NCBI RefSeq assembly: GCF_009829325.1
Contig: NZ_VUOS01000018.1
Span: forward strand, 62,001-126,000
Reading direction: 5' to 3'
From: Nocardia sp. CY41
GTDB lineage: Bacteria > Actinomycetota > Actinomycetes > Mycobacteriales > Mycobacteriaceae
Length of the DNA stretch: 64,000 nt
The stretch's first letter is position 1. Every line of letters starts with the position of its first letter. Shown here in pieces: positions 1 to 9,685 of the stretch. The translations under genes were made by a program, and so were the position numbers. The notes beneath the pieces were generated by a model. The model was not told where the DNA came from, searched no databases, and saw only the letters and a list, made by a program, of their open reading frames with translations.

Positions 1-123
1 TCCGCAGCTCCAACCCACGGTCGCCGACTTGCAGGTCCAACCCACGGTCACCGACTTGCAGGTCCAACCCACGGCTGTCTCCGGCGTGCAGTCTCAGCCG
101 ACGATCGCCGCCGATCCGCAGGT
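1..123 (+). repeat. In-frame 27-bp tandem repeats encoding a QPT-rich linker
   Basis: At least two near-identical 27-bp units and two diverged units encode copies of LQVQPTVTD or a close variant. The array runs off the left edge, so its full length is unknown. It lies in the linker before the first visible ACP of the PKS. All units keep the reading frame (27 or 30 bp), so copy number can change without breaking the protein. Confidence 0.8.
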
Positions 124-3100
124 CCGACCCGCGCTTGCCGTGGAATCGGCCCCCGTTGCGCCGCTCCACCCAGCAGGCGCCGCCCTACCAGTGGCCGAGG
201 CGCGGACCGAACCCATTGTGACCGCACCTTCACAGCCCGGCACTGCGCAGGCGCTAGAGGCCGAGCTCACCGCCATAGTCGCTGACGGACTCGGTGTGGC
301 ACGTAGCGAGGTGCGGGTGGATTTGCCGCTTTCGGAGTATGGGGTCGACTCCATCCTCGCGGTGAAGATCATCGACCGGGTCAACGCCCGGTACGGCCTG
401 GCGCTGCGCCCGACAGTCGTGTTCGACCATCCGTCGGTACGGCTGCTCAGCGCTCGCCTGGCCCAAGAGGGCGCCGAGGCGACGAGCGCATCCGGGGCAC
501 CAGCGCCCGCCTCGAACCTGCCGACGCCCGGCACCCGAACCGCCGCCGAGCGGTCCAGCGAGAGGCCTGCATCAATGGACATCGCCATCATCGGCATGTC
601 CGGGCAATTCCCGGGCGCGGCGAACCTCGACGAGTTCTGGCGCAATCTCGCCGCCGGGCACGACGCGGTGACCGAGATCCCCGCGACGCGCTGGCCGATC
701 GCCGACCACTTCCGGCCGGGACCGGCCACACCGGGCAAGACCTACTCCAAGTGGGGCGGCTTCCTCGACGGCGTCGAGGAGTTCGATCCGGCGTTCTTCG
801 ACCTGGTACCGGCCGAAGCCGACTACATGGACCCGCAGCAGCGGTTGTTCCTGGAACACAGCTGGCTGGCCCTGGAAGACGCCGCCATCGACCCGAAGTC
901 GTTGCGGCGCAAGCGATGCGGCGTGTTCGCCGGGTCGCCGGGGTCGGACTACGCCACCCTGCTGCGCAACCGTGGAACGGTCGGCTCCCATCACCTGTTC
1001 ACCGGCAACAGCCCGGCCATCCTGCCCGCCCGGGTGGCGTATCACCTGGATCTGACCGGTCCGTGCCTGGGGTTGGACACCGCGTGTTCCTCCGCGCTGG
1101 TCGCGCTGCACCAGGCCTGCCGCAGCCTCGCCTCGGGCGAGTCGGAACTCGCGCTGGCGGGTGGTGTCGCGGTGTTCGTGACGCCCGAATACCACCTGCT
1201 CGCCTCGTCGATGGGCATGCTGTCGCCGCGCGGGCGGTGCGCGAGTTTCGACGCCGACGCCGACGGTTTCGTGATCGCCGAGGGCGTCGGTGTGGTCGTG
1301 CTCAAGCCGCTGGCCGCCGCCGAACGCGACGGCGACCCGATCCACGGGGTGATCCGCGGGATCGGCATCAATCACGACGGCCGCACCAATGGCATCACCG
1401 CGCCGAGCGTGCGCTCGCAAACCGAACTGGAACTGGCGGTGTATCGCGACGGCGGGATCGATGCGTCCACCATCGGCTACGTCGAAACACACGGCACGGG
1501 CACGCGGTTGGGCGATCCGATCGAGATCGAAGCGCTCACCGCCGCCTTCCGCCGTTACACCGGCGCGGTCGGCGCCATCCCGGTGGGATCGGTGAAATCC
1601 AACATCGGGCACGCCTCGCATGCCGCGGGCATGGCGAGCCTGTTCAAGGTGCTGCTGGCGATGCGCGCGCGACAGTTGCCGCCGTCGCTGCACGTGGCGG
1701 CGGTGAACCCGCTGCTCGGGCTGGCGGATTCGCCGTTCGTCGTGAACACCGAACTGCGCGCGTGGGACGGTTCGCCGCGGCGCGCCGCGATCAGTTCCTT
1801 CGGATTCAGCGGCACAAACGCGCACCTGGTGGTCGACGACGCACCGGCCGTGGCAACCGCCGGGCCTGCGGCGCCGGGCGCACCGCAGGTGGTCGTGCTC
1901 TCCGCGCGCAGTGCGACGAGCTTGACCCGGATGGCACGCGCTCTGCGCAGGCATCTGTCCGCGCATCCGGATGCGGTGCTCGCGGATGTCGCGCGCACGC
2001 TGGCGTTCGGGCGCAGCGGCTTCGAGCATCGCCTCGCGGTGGTCGCGGACACGGTGGACGCCCTCGTGGCCCGGCTCGCCGCCTTCGCCGAGGGTGATCG
2101 GCCCGCCGGGGTCTTCACCGGCACGATCGACGCGCCCGCCGACCGAACCGGAGCCACCGTGCTGAACGACCCGGCGGCGACGGCGCAGGCGTGGGTCGAC
2201 GGGGTGCGGGTCGAATTCGCGGGCTGGACCGATCCGGCGGCCCGCCGTATTCACCTGCCCGGTTACGAGTTCGACCGGGAAAGGTGCTGGGCGCCGGAGG
2301 TGGGTGCGTCTTCGGCCACCCGGCCGGCTGCGGTCGGGCGCTCGCCGCAGGGGGTCTTCCAACCGGCCGACAGCGAAGCCCCGGGCCTCGCCGCGATGCG
2401 TGGGCCGAGTTCCTCGACCGGCACGCGAAAGCTTCGGGCGTCCGCCACCGCCGACGGGACGCTTCCCGTCCCGCCCACGGTCGAGCAGGTTCTCGAAAAC
2501 CTCTCCGCACCCTCGGAGAGTGCCGAAGAGAAACCCGCGACGGCTGCTCCGCGCCACTACAGCATGCTCCGGAACGCAGCCGACCACCTCGCCGGGGAGA
2601 CCGGGATCGCCAAAGTGCAGGACCCCGACTTCGACGCGGCTCACGGATTCGCGTCGCCTGATGTCGGATCCACGTCGCCGGGCTCCCTGCCTGTGCGGCA
2701 ATCCGCCGAGACCTACCTCAAAGGTCTGCTCGCCGAATACTGCAGACTCGACCCGCAACGGATCCGCACCCGTCTCCCGTTGCAGGACTACGGCATCGAC
2801 TCGGTACTCATCAGCAAGATGAACGACCGGTTGGAAACCGATTTCGGCCCGCTGCCGAGCACCCTGTTCTTCGAATACCAGACCGTCCGCGACCTCGCGG
2901 GCTATCTCGCCGACGAGCACGCGCCGCGCCTGGCCGTGCTCACCGATTCGAAGCCCGAGACGACCTCGCCCGGCGACGTCGTCGCACCCGCGCACACGGC
3001 CGTACCCACCTCCGCCCGCGACAGCGCGGACGACGCCGAGGACATCGCCGTCATCGGCATGGCGGGCAAGTTCCCGATGGCGGGGGACATCGAAGAATTC

Positions 3101-6100
3101 TGGGCCAACCTGGTCGCCGGCCGCGACTGCATCGTCGAGGTCCCACCGCAACGCTGGGACCACCGCGAATACCTCTCCGACGACCCGGACGAACCCGGCA
3201 CCACCTACGCGCGCTGGGGCGGATTCCTCGACGACGTGGACAAGTTCGACGCCCGCTTCTTCGGCATCACCCCCAAGGACGCCGAAGAGATGGACCCGCA
3301 ACAACGGCTTTTCCTGGAAACATCCTGGGCCGCGCTGGAAGACGCGGGTTACTCACCGGACCGCGTGCGCCGCAGCGCCGCGGCGCGCGGCCTGCCCGAT
3401 GCCGGAGTCTTCGCCGGGGTGGGTTACGCCGAATACCAGGCGTTCGTCGGCGTGCCGATCTCGGGATACTTCGCGGTGGCCAACCGGGTCTCCTACCACC
3501 TCGGCTTCAACGGCCCCAGTCTCGCGGTGGACACCGCGTGCTCGGCGTCGCTGACGGCGCTGCATCTGGCATGCGAGAGCCTGCGCCGCGGCGAAGCGGC
3601 CTACGCCCTGGCCGGCGGGGTGAACGTGTCGATCCACCCTGGCAAATACCTGCTGCTGGGCTACGGCCGCTGGGCATCCACCGACGGCCGCTGCCGGTCG
3701 TTCGGAGCGGGCGGCGACGGCTACGTGCCGGGCGAGGGGGTGGTCACCCTTGTGCTCAAACCGCTGCGGCACGCCCGCGCCGACGGTGACCGCATCCTCG
3801 GCGTGATCCGGGGCGGCACGCTCAACCACGGCGGACGCACGAACGGTTTCACCGTGCCCAACCCCGTCGCCCAAGCCGATCTCATCGGCCGGGCGCTGAC
3901 CGCGGCGCGCGTCGAGGCGAGCGACATCGGCTATGTGGAGGCCCACGGCACCGGGACCGCGCTAGGCGATCCCATCGAGATCGCCGCGCTGACCAAGGCA
4001 TATCGCCGCTCGACGGCCGAGCGCGGCTACTGCGGCATCGGCTCGGCGAAATCCAGTGTGGGGCATCTGGAGGCAGCGGCGGGCGCGGCGGGCGTGGTGA
4101 AGGCCCTGCTGCAATTGCACCACGACACCATCGCGCCGAACCTGCACAGCGACCCGCCGAACCCGGGAATCGACTTCGCGGCGACACCGTTCCGCGTCAT
4201 CGATCGGGCCACGCCGTGGCCGCGCCCCGGCGACGGCAAGCCGCGCGTCACCGCCGTCAGCTCGTTCGGTGCGGGCGGATCGAACGCCCACCTGATCCTC
4301 ACCGACGCCGAGCCCATCGCACCCACCCCCGAGGACGGACGACCGAGGATCGTGGTGCTGTCGGCGCGCGATGCCGACCGGCTCGCGGAACTGGCCGCCC
4401 GTACCGCCGACCGGCTGCGCGACAATCCGCTGTCGCTGCCCGACGTGGCGTGGACGCTGGCCGTCGGCCGGGCCGCGTTCGACCATCGCCTCGCGGTGGT
4501 GGCCACCTCCACGGCCGAACTGGTCGCCTTGCTCGACAGCACCGCCGATGCCGGCGTCCCCGCGCCCGCCGAGGGTCTGCTGGTCTTCCACGGCGTGGCA
4601 CGCACCCACCGCGACCTCGACGAACTGCCCGGCGAGTCGGACGCCGACCGCGCCGAGGTGCGCGCGCTGCTGCGCTCGGGCAACCTTCCGCGAGTGGCCG
4701 AATTGTGGGCCGGCGGATGGACCGTGGACTGGGAACAGGGCTACGAGCAGCCATTCGGCCGGATCGTCGGCCTGCCCGGCTATCCGTTCGCGCGGCACAG
4801 GTACTGGATCGTGCCCGAGGACTACCGCAGACGCACGCACCCGGCGACGCAGGTGGTCGCGAAAACGGTGGTCGCGCAGGAAGCCGAACCGCCGCAGCCA
4901 CAGCCGCGCAACGGCCATGCCACCAATGGCAGTGCTAGCCAGGCGATTCCGAGCGAACCGGTCGAGACACCTGCGGTCGTTTCCCCCGAACCGGCCGGCA
5001 CCGAGCCGTCCGGCGACGAATCCGACAGCGCGTGGCGCGATCGGCTCGCCGAGCACATCCGCGACATCTTCGCCGATCTGACCAAGACCGACCCGGACGA
5101 TCTCGATCTCGACGCCGAGTTCGCCGACTTCGGTTTCGACTCGGTGGCCACCGTCCGGATGCTCAACCGCCTGATGAAGCACTACGACGTGAAGATCCCG
5201 GCGGAGTCGACCGAGCTGTATCCGACCATCGCGTCGCTGTCGCGCTATCTGGTGTCCGAAGGCATCATCACCGGCGCCACGAAGGAGCAGGGTCCGCGCC
5301 CCACCACGGGCGCCGCGGCCACGGCTGCGCAGCAGGACATCCCCGTGGTGACCATGGACGCCCCCATCCCGGTGCGGTCGGTGTTCATCACCGGTGTCAC
5401 CGGCGTGCTCGGCGGCAAACTGCTGCACGATCTGCTCACCCGCACCGATGTGCGGGTGACCTGCCTGGTGCGCGGCAAGACCGTGGCCGCGGCCGAGCGC
5501 CGGATCAAGCACTTCCTCGGCACCTACGACCCGGAAGCGACCCTCGACGAAGCGTTCGCAGAACGCGTCACCACGGTGCTCGGCGACGTCTCCAGTGAAC
5601 GACTCGGCCTGGACGAGGTCACCTGGCGGCGCCTGGCCGACGACGTGGACCTGACCATCCACGCCGCGGGCCGCACCACCTTGGTCACCTTCTACGACGC
5701 GCTGGCCCCGATCAACGTCGAAGGCACCCGCCGCGCCGTGGAATTCGCGCTGCGCTCGCGCGGCAAGTACCTGCTGTACGTGTCGAGCTTCAGCGCGCTG
5801 GGCGACCGGCTCAACTTCAACAACCCGCCGTTCACCGAGCGCGATCTCGAACTGGGCCAGGGCTACGACCATCTGCCCTATCAGCAGACGAAGTACGAGT
5901 CGGAGAAACTGATCCGGGCGGCGAGCGAGCAGGGGCTGCTGTGGGACATCGTGCGCCCGGGCAACATCATGGGCGACAGCCGCACCGGCCGTTACCCGTT
6001 CTCCGAGGTCAGCGTCAAAGGCGCGTACTACGACATCCTCAAGACGATGATCGAGACCGGCGAGACGATGCTGACGCCGGTGCACTGGGACATCACCCCG

Positions 6101-6547
6101 GTCGACTACGTCAGCGCCGCGATGGTGCACATCGCCACGCAGCGTCCCACCTATCGAGAGACCTACCACCTGACCAATCCGGACATCCGCCGCTATTACG
6201 ACGTGGTGCGCTATGTCCAGCGCGCCGGGTACGAGGTGGATCTGGTGCCGCTCGAGGAATTCCATCGCAGGGCCACCGACCGGCAGATCTACCGGCTGGG
6301 CACCGACGAGGTCTACGACAGCCAGACCCTGGAGATGTTCAAGTACGGCATCGAGTTGTTCGGCACGATCCACTACGAGGAAAGCTCCTACGCCGACTGC
6401 GCCTACACCCGGCGGGTGCTCGGCGCGGCGGGCATCGACTGCCCGCCGACCGAGGATCTGGTGCGGACCTACCTCGCGCACTGCACCGAGGTCGGCTACA
6501 TTCCCGCGCCGCGCGGGGCCGAACCGGCCGCGGAGGTGCTGCGATGA
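2..6547 (+). CDS. AT-less modular polyketide synthase, terminal subunit (ACP-KS-ACP-KS-ACP-TR), 5' partial
   Basis: Extends and releases a polyketide chain in the cytosol. The frame is open to the left edge, so the true start lies upstream; residues here count from the TTG at 29. The order is ACP (Ser108 in GVDSI), KS1 (about 183-610, C353 in DTACSSAL, H488 in THGTGT, H528 in NIGH), ACP (S925 in GIDSV), KS2 (about 1005-1430, C1171 in DTACSASL, AHGTGT), ACP (S1705 in GFDSV) and a thioester reductase (from 1785, GVTGVLGG; Y1951 and K1955 in YQQTK). No AT, KR, DH or ER lies between them, so extender units must come from a separate AT and both last beta-ketones stay unreduced. The TR domain implies reductive release as an aldehyde. 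The stop overlaps the next start as ATGA. From memory this resembles the last subunit of the NOCAP synthase. Confidence 0.93.
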   Translation, partial: PQLQPTVADLQVQPTVTDLQVQPTAVSGVQSQPTIAADPQVRPALAVESAPVAPLHPAGAALPVAEARTEPIVTAPSQPGTAQALEAELTAIVADGLGVARSEVRVDLPLSEYGVDSILAVKIIDRVNARYGLALRPTVVFDHPSVRLLSARLAQEGAEATSASGAPAPASNLPTPGTRTAAERSSERPASMDIAIIGMSGQFPGAANLDEFWRNLAAGHDAVTEIPATRWPIADHFRPGPATPGKTYSKWGGFLDGVEEFDPAFFDLVPAEADYMDPQQRLFLEHSWLALEDAAIDPKSLRRKRCGVFAGSPGSDYATLLRNRGTVGSHHLFTGNSPAILPARVAYHLDLTGPCLGLDTACSSALVALHQACRSLASGESELALAGGVAVFVTPEYHLLASSMGMLSPRGRCASFDADADGFVIAEGVGVVVLKPLAAAERDGDPIHGVIRGIGINHDGRTNGITAPSVRSQTELELAVYRDGGIDASTIGYVETHGTGTRLGDPIEIEALTAAFRRYTGAVGAIPVGSVKSNIGHASHAAGMASLFKVLLAMRARQLPPSLHVAAVNPLLGLADSPFVVNTELRAWDGSPRRAAISSFGFSGTNAHLVVDDAPAVATAGPAAPGAPQVVVLSARSATSLTRMARALRRHLSAHPDAVLADVARTLAFGRSGFEHRLAVVADTVDALVARLAAFAEGDRPAGVFTGTIDAPADRTGATVLNDPAATAQAWVDGVRVEFAGWTDPAARRIHLPGYEFDRERCWAPEVGASSATRPAAVGRSPQGVFQPADSEAPGLAAMRGPSSSTGTRKLRASATADGTLPVPPTVEQVLENLSAPSESAEEKPATAAPRHYSMLRNAADHLAGETGIAKVQDPDFDAAHGFASPDVGSTSPGSLPVRQSAETYLKGLLAEYCRLDPQRIRTRLPLQDYGIDSVLISKMNDRLETDFGPLPSTLFFEYQTVRDLAGYLADEHAPRLAVLTDSKPETTSPGDVVAPAHTAVPTSARDSADDAEDIAVIGMAGKFPMAGDIEEFWANLVAGRDCIVEVPPQRWDHREYLSDDPDEPGTTYARWGGFLDDVDKFDARFFGITPKDAEEMDPQQRLFLETSWAALEDAGYSPDRVRRSAAARGLPDAGVFAGVGYAEYQAFVGVPISGYFAVANRVSYHLGFNGPSLAVDTACSASLTALHLACESLRRGEAAYALAGGVNVSIHPGKYLLLGYGRWASTDGRCRSFGAGGDGYVPGEGVVTLVLKPLRHARADGDRILGVIRGGTLNHGGRTNGFTVPNPVAQADLIGRALTAARVEASDIGYVEAHGTGTALGDPIEIAALTKAYRRSTAERGYCGIGSAKSSVGHLEAAAGAAGVVKALLQLHHDTIAPNLHSDPPNPGIDFAATPFRVIDRATPWPRPGDGKPRVTAVSSFGAGGSNAHLILTDAEPIAPTPEDGRPRIVVLSARDADRLAELAARTADRLRDNPLSLPDVAWTLAVGRAAFDHRLAVVATSTAELVALLDSTADAGVPAPAEGLLVFHGVARTHRDLDELPGESDADRAEVRALLRSGNLPRVAELWAGGWTVDWEQGYEQPFGRIVGLPGYPFARHRYWIVPEDYRRRTHPATQVVAKTVVAQEAEPPQPQPRNGHATNGSASQAIPSEPVETPAVVSPEPAGTEPSGDESDSAWRDRLAEHIRDIFADLTKTDPDDLDLDAEFADFGFDSVATVRMLNRLMKHYDVKIPAESTELYPTIASLSRYLVSEGIITGATKEQGPRPTTGAAATAAQQDIPVVTMDAPIPVRSVFITGVTGVLGGKLLHDLLTRTDVRVTCLVRGKTVAAAERRIKHFLGTYDPEATLDEAFAERVTTVLGDVSSERLGLDEVTWRRLADDVDLTIHAAGRTTLVTFYDALAPINVEGTRRAVEFALRSRGKYLLYVSSFSALGDRLNFNNPPFTERDLELGQGYDHLPYQQTKYESEKLIRAASEQGLLWDIVRPGNIMGDSRTGRYPFSEVSVKGAYYDILKTMIETGETMLTPVHWDITPVDYVSAAMVHIATQRPTYRETYHLTNPDIRRYYDVVRYVQRAGYEVDLVPLEEFHRRATDRQIYRLGTDEVYDSQTLEMFKYGIELFGTIHYEESSYADCAYTRRVLGAAGIDCPPTEDLVRTYLAHCTEVGYIPAPRGAEPAAEVLR

Positions 6548-8418
6548 GCGACGAGTACACGGTCGTCTTCCCGGGCCAAGGCGCCCAGCGGACCGGGATG
6601 GGCGCGGACTTCTGCGCCGAATTCCCCGTCGCACGCGACACGTTCGCCGAGGCGAGCGACGCGGTGGGCGAGGACCTGCTGCGGATCTGCGCCGAGCGGG
6701 ATCCGCGACTGCATCGCACGGAGTACACCCAGCCGTGTGTGCTGACGATGGAGATCGCCGCTTACCGGGTGCTGGTGACCGAATTCGGCAGCAGGGCGGT
6801 ATCTTTCGGCGGGCACAGTCTCGGCGAGTATGCGGCGCTGGTCGCGGCGGGCGTCGTCGAACTCGCCGACGGGGCGCGGCTGGTGCGCACCCGGGGCGCG
6901 CTGATGCAACGCGCGGTGCCGGAGGGCGCGGGTGCGATGGCCGCGCTGATCCTGCCGGGCATCGCCGAGACCGGTGTGGCCGAACTGGTGGCCGAGGCGG
7001 GCGCCGAGGTGGCCAACGACAATTCGACCGACCAGCTGGTCATCAGCGGTGCGCGCGACGCGATCGCGGCCGCGCGCGTCGTGCTCGCCGAACGTCATCC
7101 GGATCTGCGGTTCGTTCCGCTGCGGGTGAGCGCGCCGTTCCATTCCCGCTGGATGCGCGGGATCGAGGCCGAATTCGCCGGACACCTCGCCGACTGCGCG
7201 CCGCGGATGCGCGCCGAGCGCGCGGTCGCGGTGACCTCGAACTACACCGGGGAGTTCCACCGGCCCGAAACCGTTGCCGAGCATCTGGTCCGCCAGATCT
7301 CGGCGCCGGTGCGCTGGACCGCGAACATGCGCGCACTACTGCGCATGGGCACACCGCGCTACGAGGTCGGTCCGTCCGCGCCGCTGTCGAAGTTCTTCGC
7401 GACGTTGGGTGCACCGGTTACCCGGATAGCGACGGTCGCCGATCTGCGTGCCCTGCTCGAGGAATCGGCCCCGTCCACCGCCGGCGCCGCGTCTGTTTCG
7501 AATTCGGCGGCATCACCGGCCCTGCCCGGACTCGGAAGCCTCACGGCCGACGACCTCGCCGCACCGGTGACACCTTCGGCCACCATCGAACCGGAACCGG
7601 CTGCGGTGAAGATCGCTCCGGCTGTGGTCGCAATGTCGGTCGCACCCGTCGAACCGCACCCGACCGAGGCGGGCGGGCTGACCATCCACCGCAAGACCGC
7701 CGGCGCCCCGGCCCTGCGGTTGTTCTGCTGGCCGTTCGCCGGGGGCAAAGCCGCCGCCTACACCCCGTGGCGGCGCAGCCTGCCCGACTGGGTGGAGCTC
7801 TGCGTGATCGAATTGCCCGCCCGGCAGCGGCATCTGGCGCAGACACCGATCCGCCGCTTCACCGAACTCGTCGACGTCGCGCTGGCCCAGGTGCTGCCGC
7901 TGACCGATCTGCCGTTCGCCTTCTTCGGCCACAGTCTCGGCGCGCTGACCGCCTACGAGGTCGCCCGCCGTCTACCCGAGGGCATCGCGCCGCGGGCGCT
8001 GTTCCTCGGCGGCGCGGTGGCCCCGCACCTACCGAGGCCGGGGCGCCTGTCGCAACTGCCGGATCACGAGTTCGCCGCCGCGGTCGGCCATTACGGCGGG
8101 ATCCCGCCGGAGGTGCGCGAGACCCCGGAGGTGATGGCGCTGTTCCTGCCCGCGCTGCGCAGCGACTTCGAGATTTTCGACGACTACCGTTTCGCCCCCG
8201 CCGCCGCGCCGACGTGCCCGGCCCACCTGTTCGGCGGCCGCGACGACCGCCAGGTCGCGGTCACCCAGTTGGAGGCCTGGCGCGACGTGCTGCCGGGGCT
8301 GCGCTCCACCGAGCTGCTGCCCGGCGGTCATTTCTTTCTCGTGGAGCAGCGCGCCGCGCTGCTCGGCTCGATCGCGGACAAGCTCGCCGCTGTCCGCCCC
8401 GACGCGGTATCCGCCTGA
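6544..8418 (+). CDS. Trans-acting malonyltransferase fused to a type II thioesterase
   Basis: Supplies extender units to AT-less modules and carries an editing thioesterase. The product is 624 residues. Residues 1-310 are an FabD-like acyltransferase with GQGAQ at 11-15, the nucleophile S92 in GHSLGEYAAL and H200 in APFHS, a pattern usual for malonyl rather than methylmalonyl transfer. A linker rich in Ala, Pro, Ser and Thr (about 310-380) leads to an alpha/beta-hydrolase of type II thioesterase class with S464 in GHSLG and H596 in GGHFF. The start is set by the ATGA overlap with the PKS stop; longer in-frame extensions run over the PKS gene. This is the only AT seen in the window and probably also serves the KS-ACP protein at 24205-26595. 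Confidence 0.92.
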   Translation: MSDEYTVVFPGQGAQRTGMGADFCAEFPVARDTFAEASDAVGEDLLRICAERDPRLHRTEYTQPCVLTMEIAAYRVLVTEFGSRAVSFGGHSLGEYAALVAAGVVELADGARLVRTRGALMQRAVPEGAGAMAALILPGIAETGVAELVAEAGAEVANDNSTDQLVISGARDAIAAARVVLAERHPDLRFVPLRVSAPFHSRWMRGIEAEFAGHLADCAPRMRAERAVAVTSNYTGEFHRPETVAEHLVRQISAPVRWTANMRALLRMGTPRYEVGPSAPLSKFFATLGAPVTRIATVADLRALLEESAPSTAGAASVSNSAASPALPGLGSLTADDLAAPVTPSATIEPEPAAVKIAPAVVAMSVAPVEPHPTEAGGLTIHRKTAGAPALRLFCWPFAGGKAAAYTPWRRSLPDWVELCVIELPARQRHLAQTPIRRFTELVDVALAQVLPLTDLPFAFFGHSLGALTAYEVARRLPEGIAPRALFLGGAVAPHLPRPGRLSQLPDHEFAAAVGHYGGIPPEVRETPEVMALFLPALRSDFEIFDDYRFAPAAAPTCPAHLFGGRDDRQVAVTQLEAWRDVLPGLRSTELLPGGHFFLVEQRAALLGSIADKLAAVRPDAVSA

Positions 8419-8433
8419 TGAAGGGATGCAGTA

Positions 8434-8850
8434 ATGAAGGTCGAAGTCCTCACCCCGTCGTGCAACCTCGACACCGTCCGCGACGGGCGCGGCGGCATTT
8501 TCACCTGGGTCCCGCCCGAGCCCCTGCTCGAGTTCAACCTGATCTACATGCACCCCGGCAAGGTGCGCGGCCTGCACTACCATCCGCATTTCGTCGAGTA
8601 CCTGCTGTTCGTCGAGGGCAACGGCGTGCTGGTGACCAAGGACGACCACGAGGATCCGGACTGCCCCGAGGAGTTCATCCATGTCGGCAAGGGCATCTGC
8701 ACCCGCACGCCGATCGGGGTGATGCACACCGTGTACTCGATCACCCCGCTGACGTTCGTCGCCATGCTGACCAAGCCGTGGGACGAGTGCGATCCGCCGA
8801 TCGTGCAGGTGGCACCGCTGCCGCACACGTTGGAAGGCAACGGCGCGTGA
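8434..8850 (+). CDS. Cupin-fold protein, candidate sugar epimerase or cyclase
   Basis: A 138-residue single-domain cupin. HYHPHFVEYLLFVEGNG is the first cupin motif and GVMHTVY lies in the second, giving metal- or substrate-binding histidines. It starts 16 bases after the AT-TE stop and precedes sugar genes. The fold is shared by dTDP-4-keto-6-deoxysugar 3,5-epimerases, related ketoisomerases and some polyketide cyclases, and the sequence alone does not separate these. An epimerase acting on an NDP-4-ketosugar suits the neighbouring C-methyltransferase; a cyclase or aromatase acting on the unreduced polyketide end is the other reading. The 109 bases that follow show nothing recognisable. Confidence 0.75.
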   Translation: MKVEVLTPSCNLDTVRDGRGGIFTWVPPEPLLEFNLIYMHPGKVRGLHYHPHFVEYLLFVEGNGVLVTKDDHEDPDCPEEFIHVGKGICTRTPIGVMHTVYSITPLTFVAMLTKPWDECDPPIVQVAPLPHTLEGNGA

Positions 8851-8959
8851 ACGCCGCGACCGGACGGCCGAGCCACGTAGCAGCGCTCGCGTACGGGCCC
8901 GGTGTGCCCGGCCCCCGGGCGCGGCGGCGCAGTCTCGTGCCGCCTGAAAAGGACTCGCG

Positions 8960-9685
8960 GTGAGCCGGTTACGTGTGGCCGTGGCCGGCGCGGCCGGATA
9001 CGTGGGTTCCGCGCTGGTGGGAGCGCTGGAGCGGAGCGGCCGGGCGGAGGTGGTGCCGGTGGTGCGCGCCGACTACGAAGGGCATCGCACGGCAGGTCGC
9101 TACGACGTGCTGATCAATGCCGCCTGCCCGTCGAAACGGTTCTGGGCCGAGCAGCATCCCGGCGAAGACCGCCGGGAGACGGTGGACAAAACGCGCCTGC
9201 TGCGCGAGCAGTGGCGCTGGGATCGCTTCGTGCAGATCAGCAGCATCTCCGCGCGCACCCAGCTGGACACGGTCTACGGCCGCCATCGCGCGGAGGCCGA
9301 GCAGCTGTGTTCGGGCACCGACACGCTCGTCGTGCGGCTGGGCCCGATGTACGGCGGGGACTACCGCAAGGGCGTGCTGGCGGACATGGCCGCCGATCGT
9401 CCGGTGTTCGCCAGTGGCCGCTCGCGGCAGAGCTTCGCCCCGGTGGACTGGTGTGCCGAGTGGATCACCGGCCACCTCGACAACACCGGACTGCGCGAGG
9501 TCGGCGCACGCACCACCGTGACGCTGACCGAGGTGCGCGACGCGGTGGGCTCGCACTCACATTTCGCCAAAGACTATGTCGACGACCAGTTCCCGGTCAC
9601 CGCCACCGGCTCCGACTGGCCGGAGGCGGCGGCGGTGATCGACTGGCTGGCCGGGCGCAGGGTCAGCGATGCGCAGGCGAGGTGA
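8960..9685 (+). CDS. NAD(P)-dependent epimerase/dehydratase-family SDR, probable sugar ketoreductase
   Basis: An extended SDR of 241 residues, short for the family. An N-terminal nucleotide-binding GAAGYVG motif is visible, then SSISART with the catalytic Ser region and a YGRHR segment in place of the usual YxxxK, so the active-site Lys appears to be Arg or shifted. The GTG start has an AAAGGA ribosome site 5 bases upstream. Its position among sugar genes suggests reduction of an NDP-4-ketosugar, but this is inference. The 3' end overlaps the convergent glycosyltransferase gene by 23 bases. Confidence 0.72.
   Translation: MSRLRVAVAGAAGYVGSALVGALERSGRAEVVPVVRADYEGHRTAGRYDVLINAACPSKRFWAEQHPGEDRRETVDKTRLLREQWRWDRFVQISSISARTQLDTVYGRHRAEAEQLCSGTDTLVVRLGPMYGGDYRKGVLADMAADRPVFASGRSRQSFAPVDWCAEWITGHLDNTGLREVGARTTVTLTEVRDAVGSHSHFAKDYVDDQFPVTATGSDWPEAAAVIDWLAGRRVSDAQAR

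Noticed and set aside
572..3304. Minus-strand frame of 910 codons under the PKS gene
   Set aside because: High GC keeps the opposite strand open. The translation is Arg/Gly/Val-rich without domains, while the plus strand encodes clear KS and ACP domains.
5941..6543. N-terminal extension of the AT-TE protein
   Set aside because: Runs over the TR domain of the PKS in another frame; the ATGA overlap and GQGAQ position fix the start at 6544.
3962..6634. Minus-strand frame of 890 codons under KS2, ACP3 and TR
   Set aside because: Mirror of a real coding region; no ribosome site and no recognisable domain.
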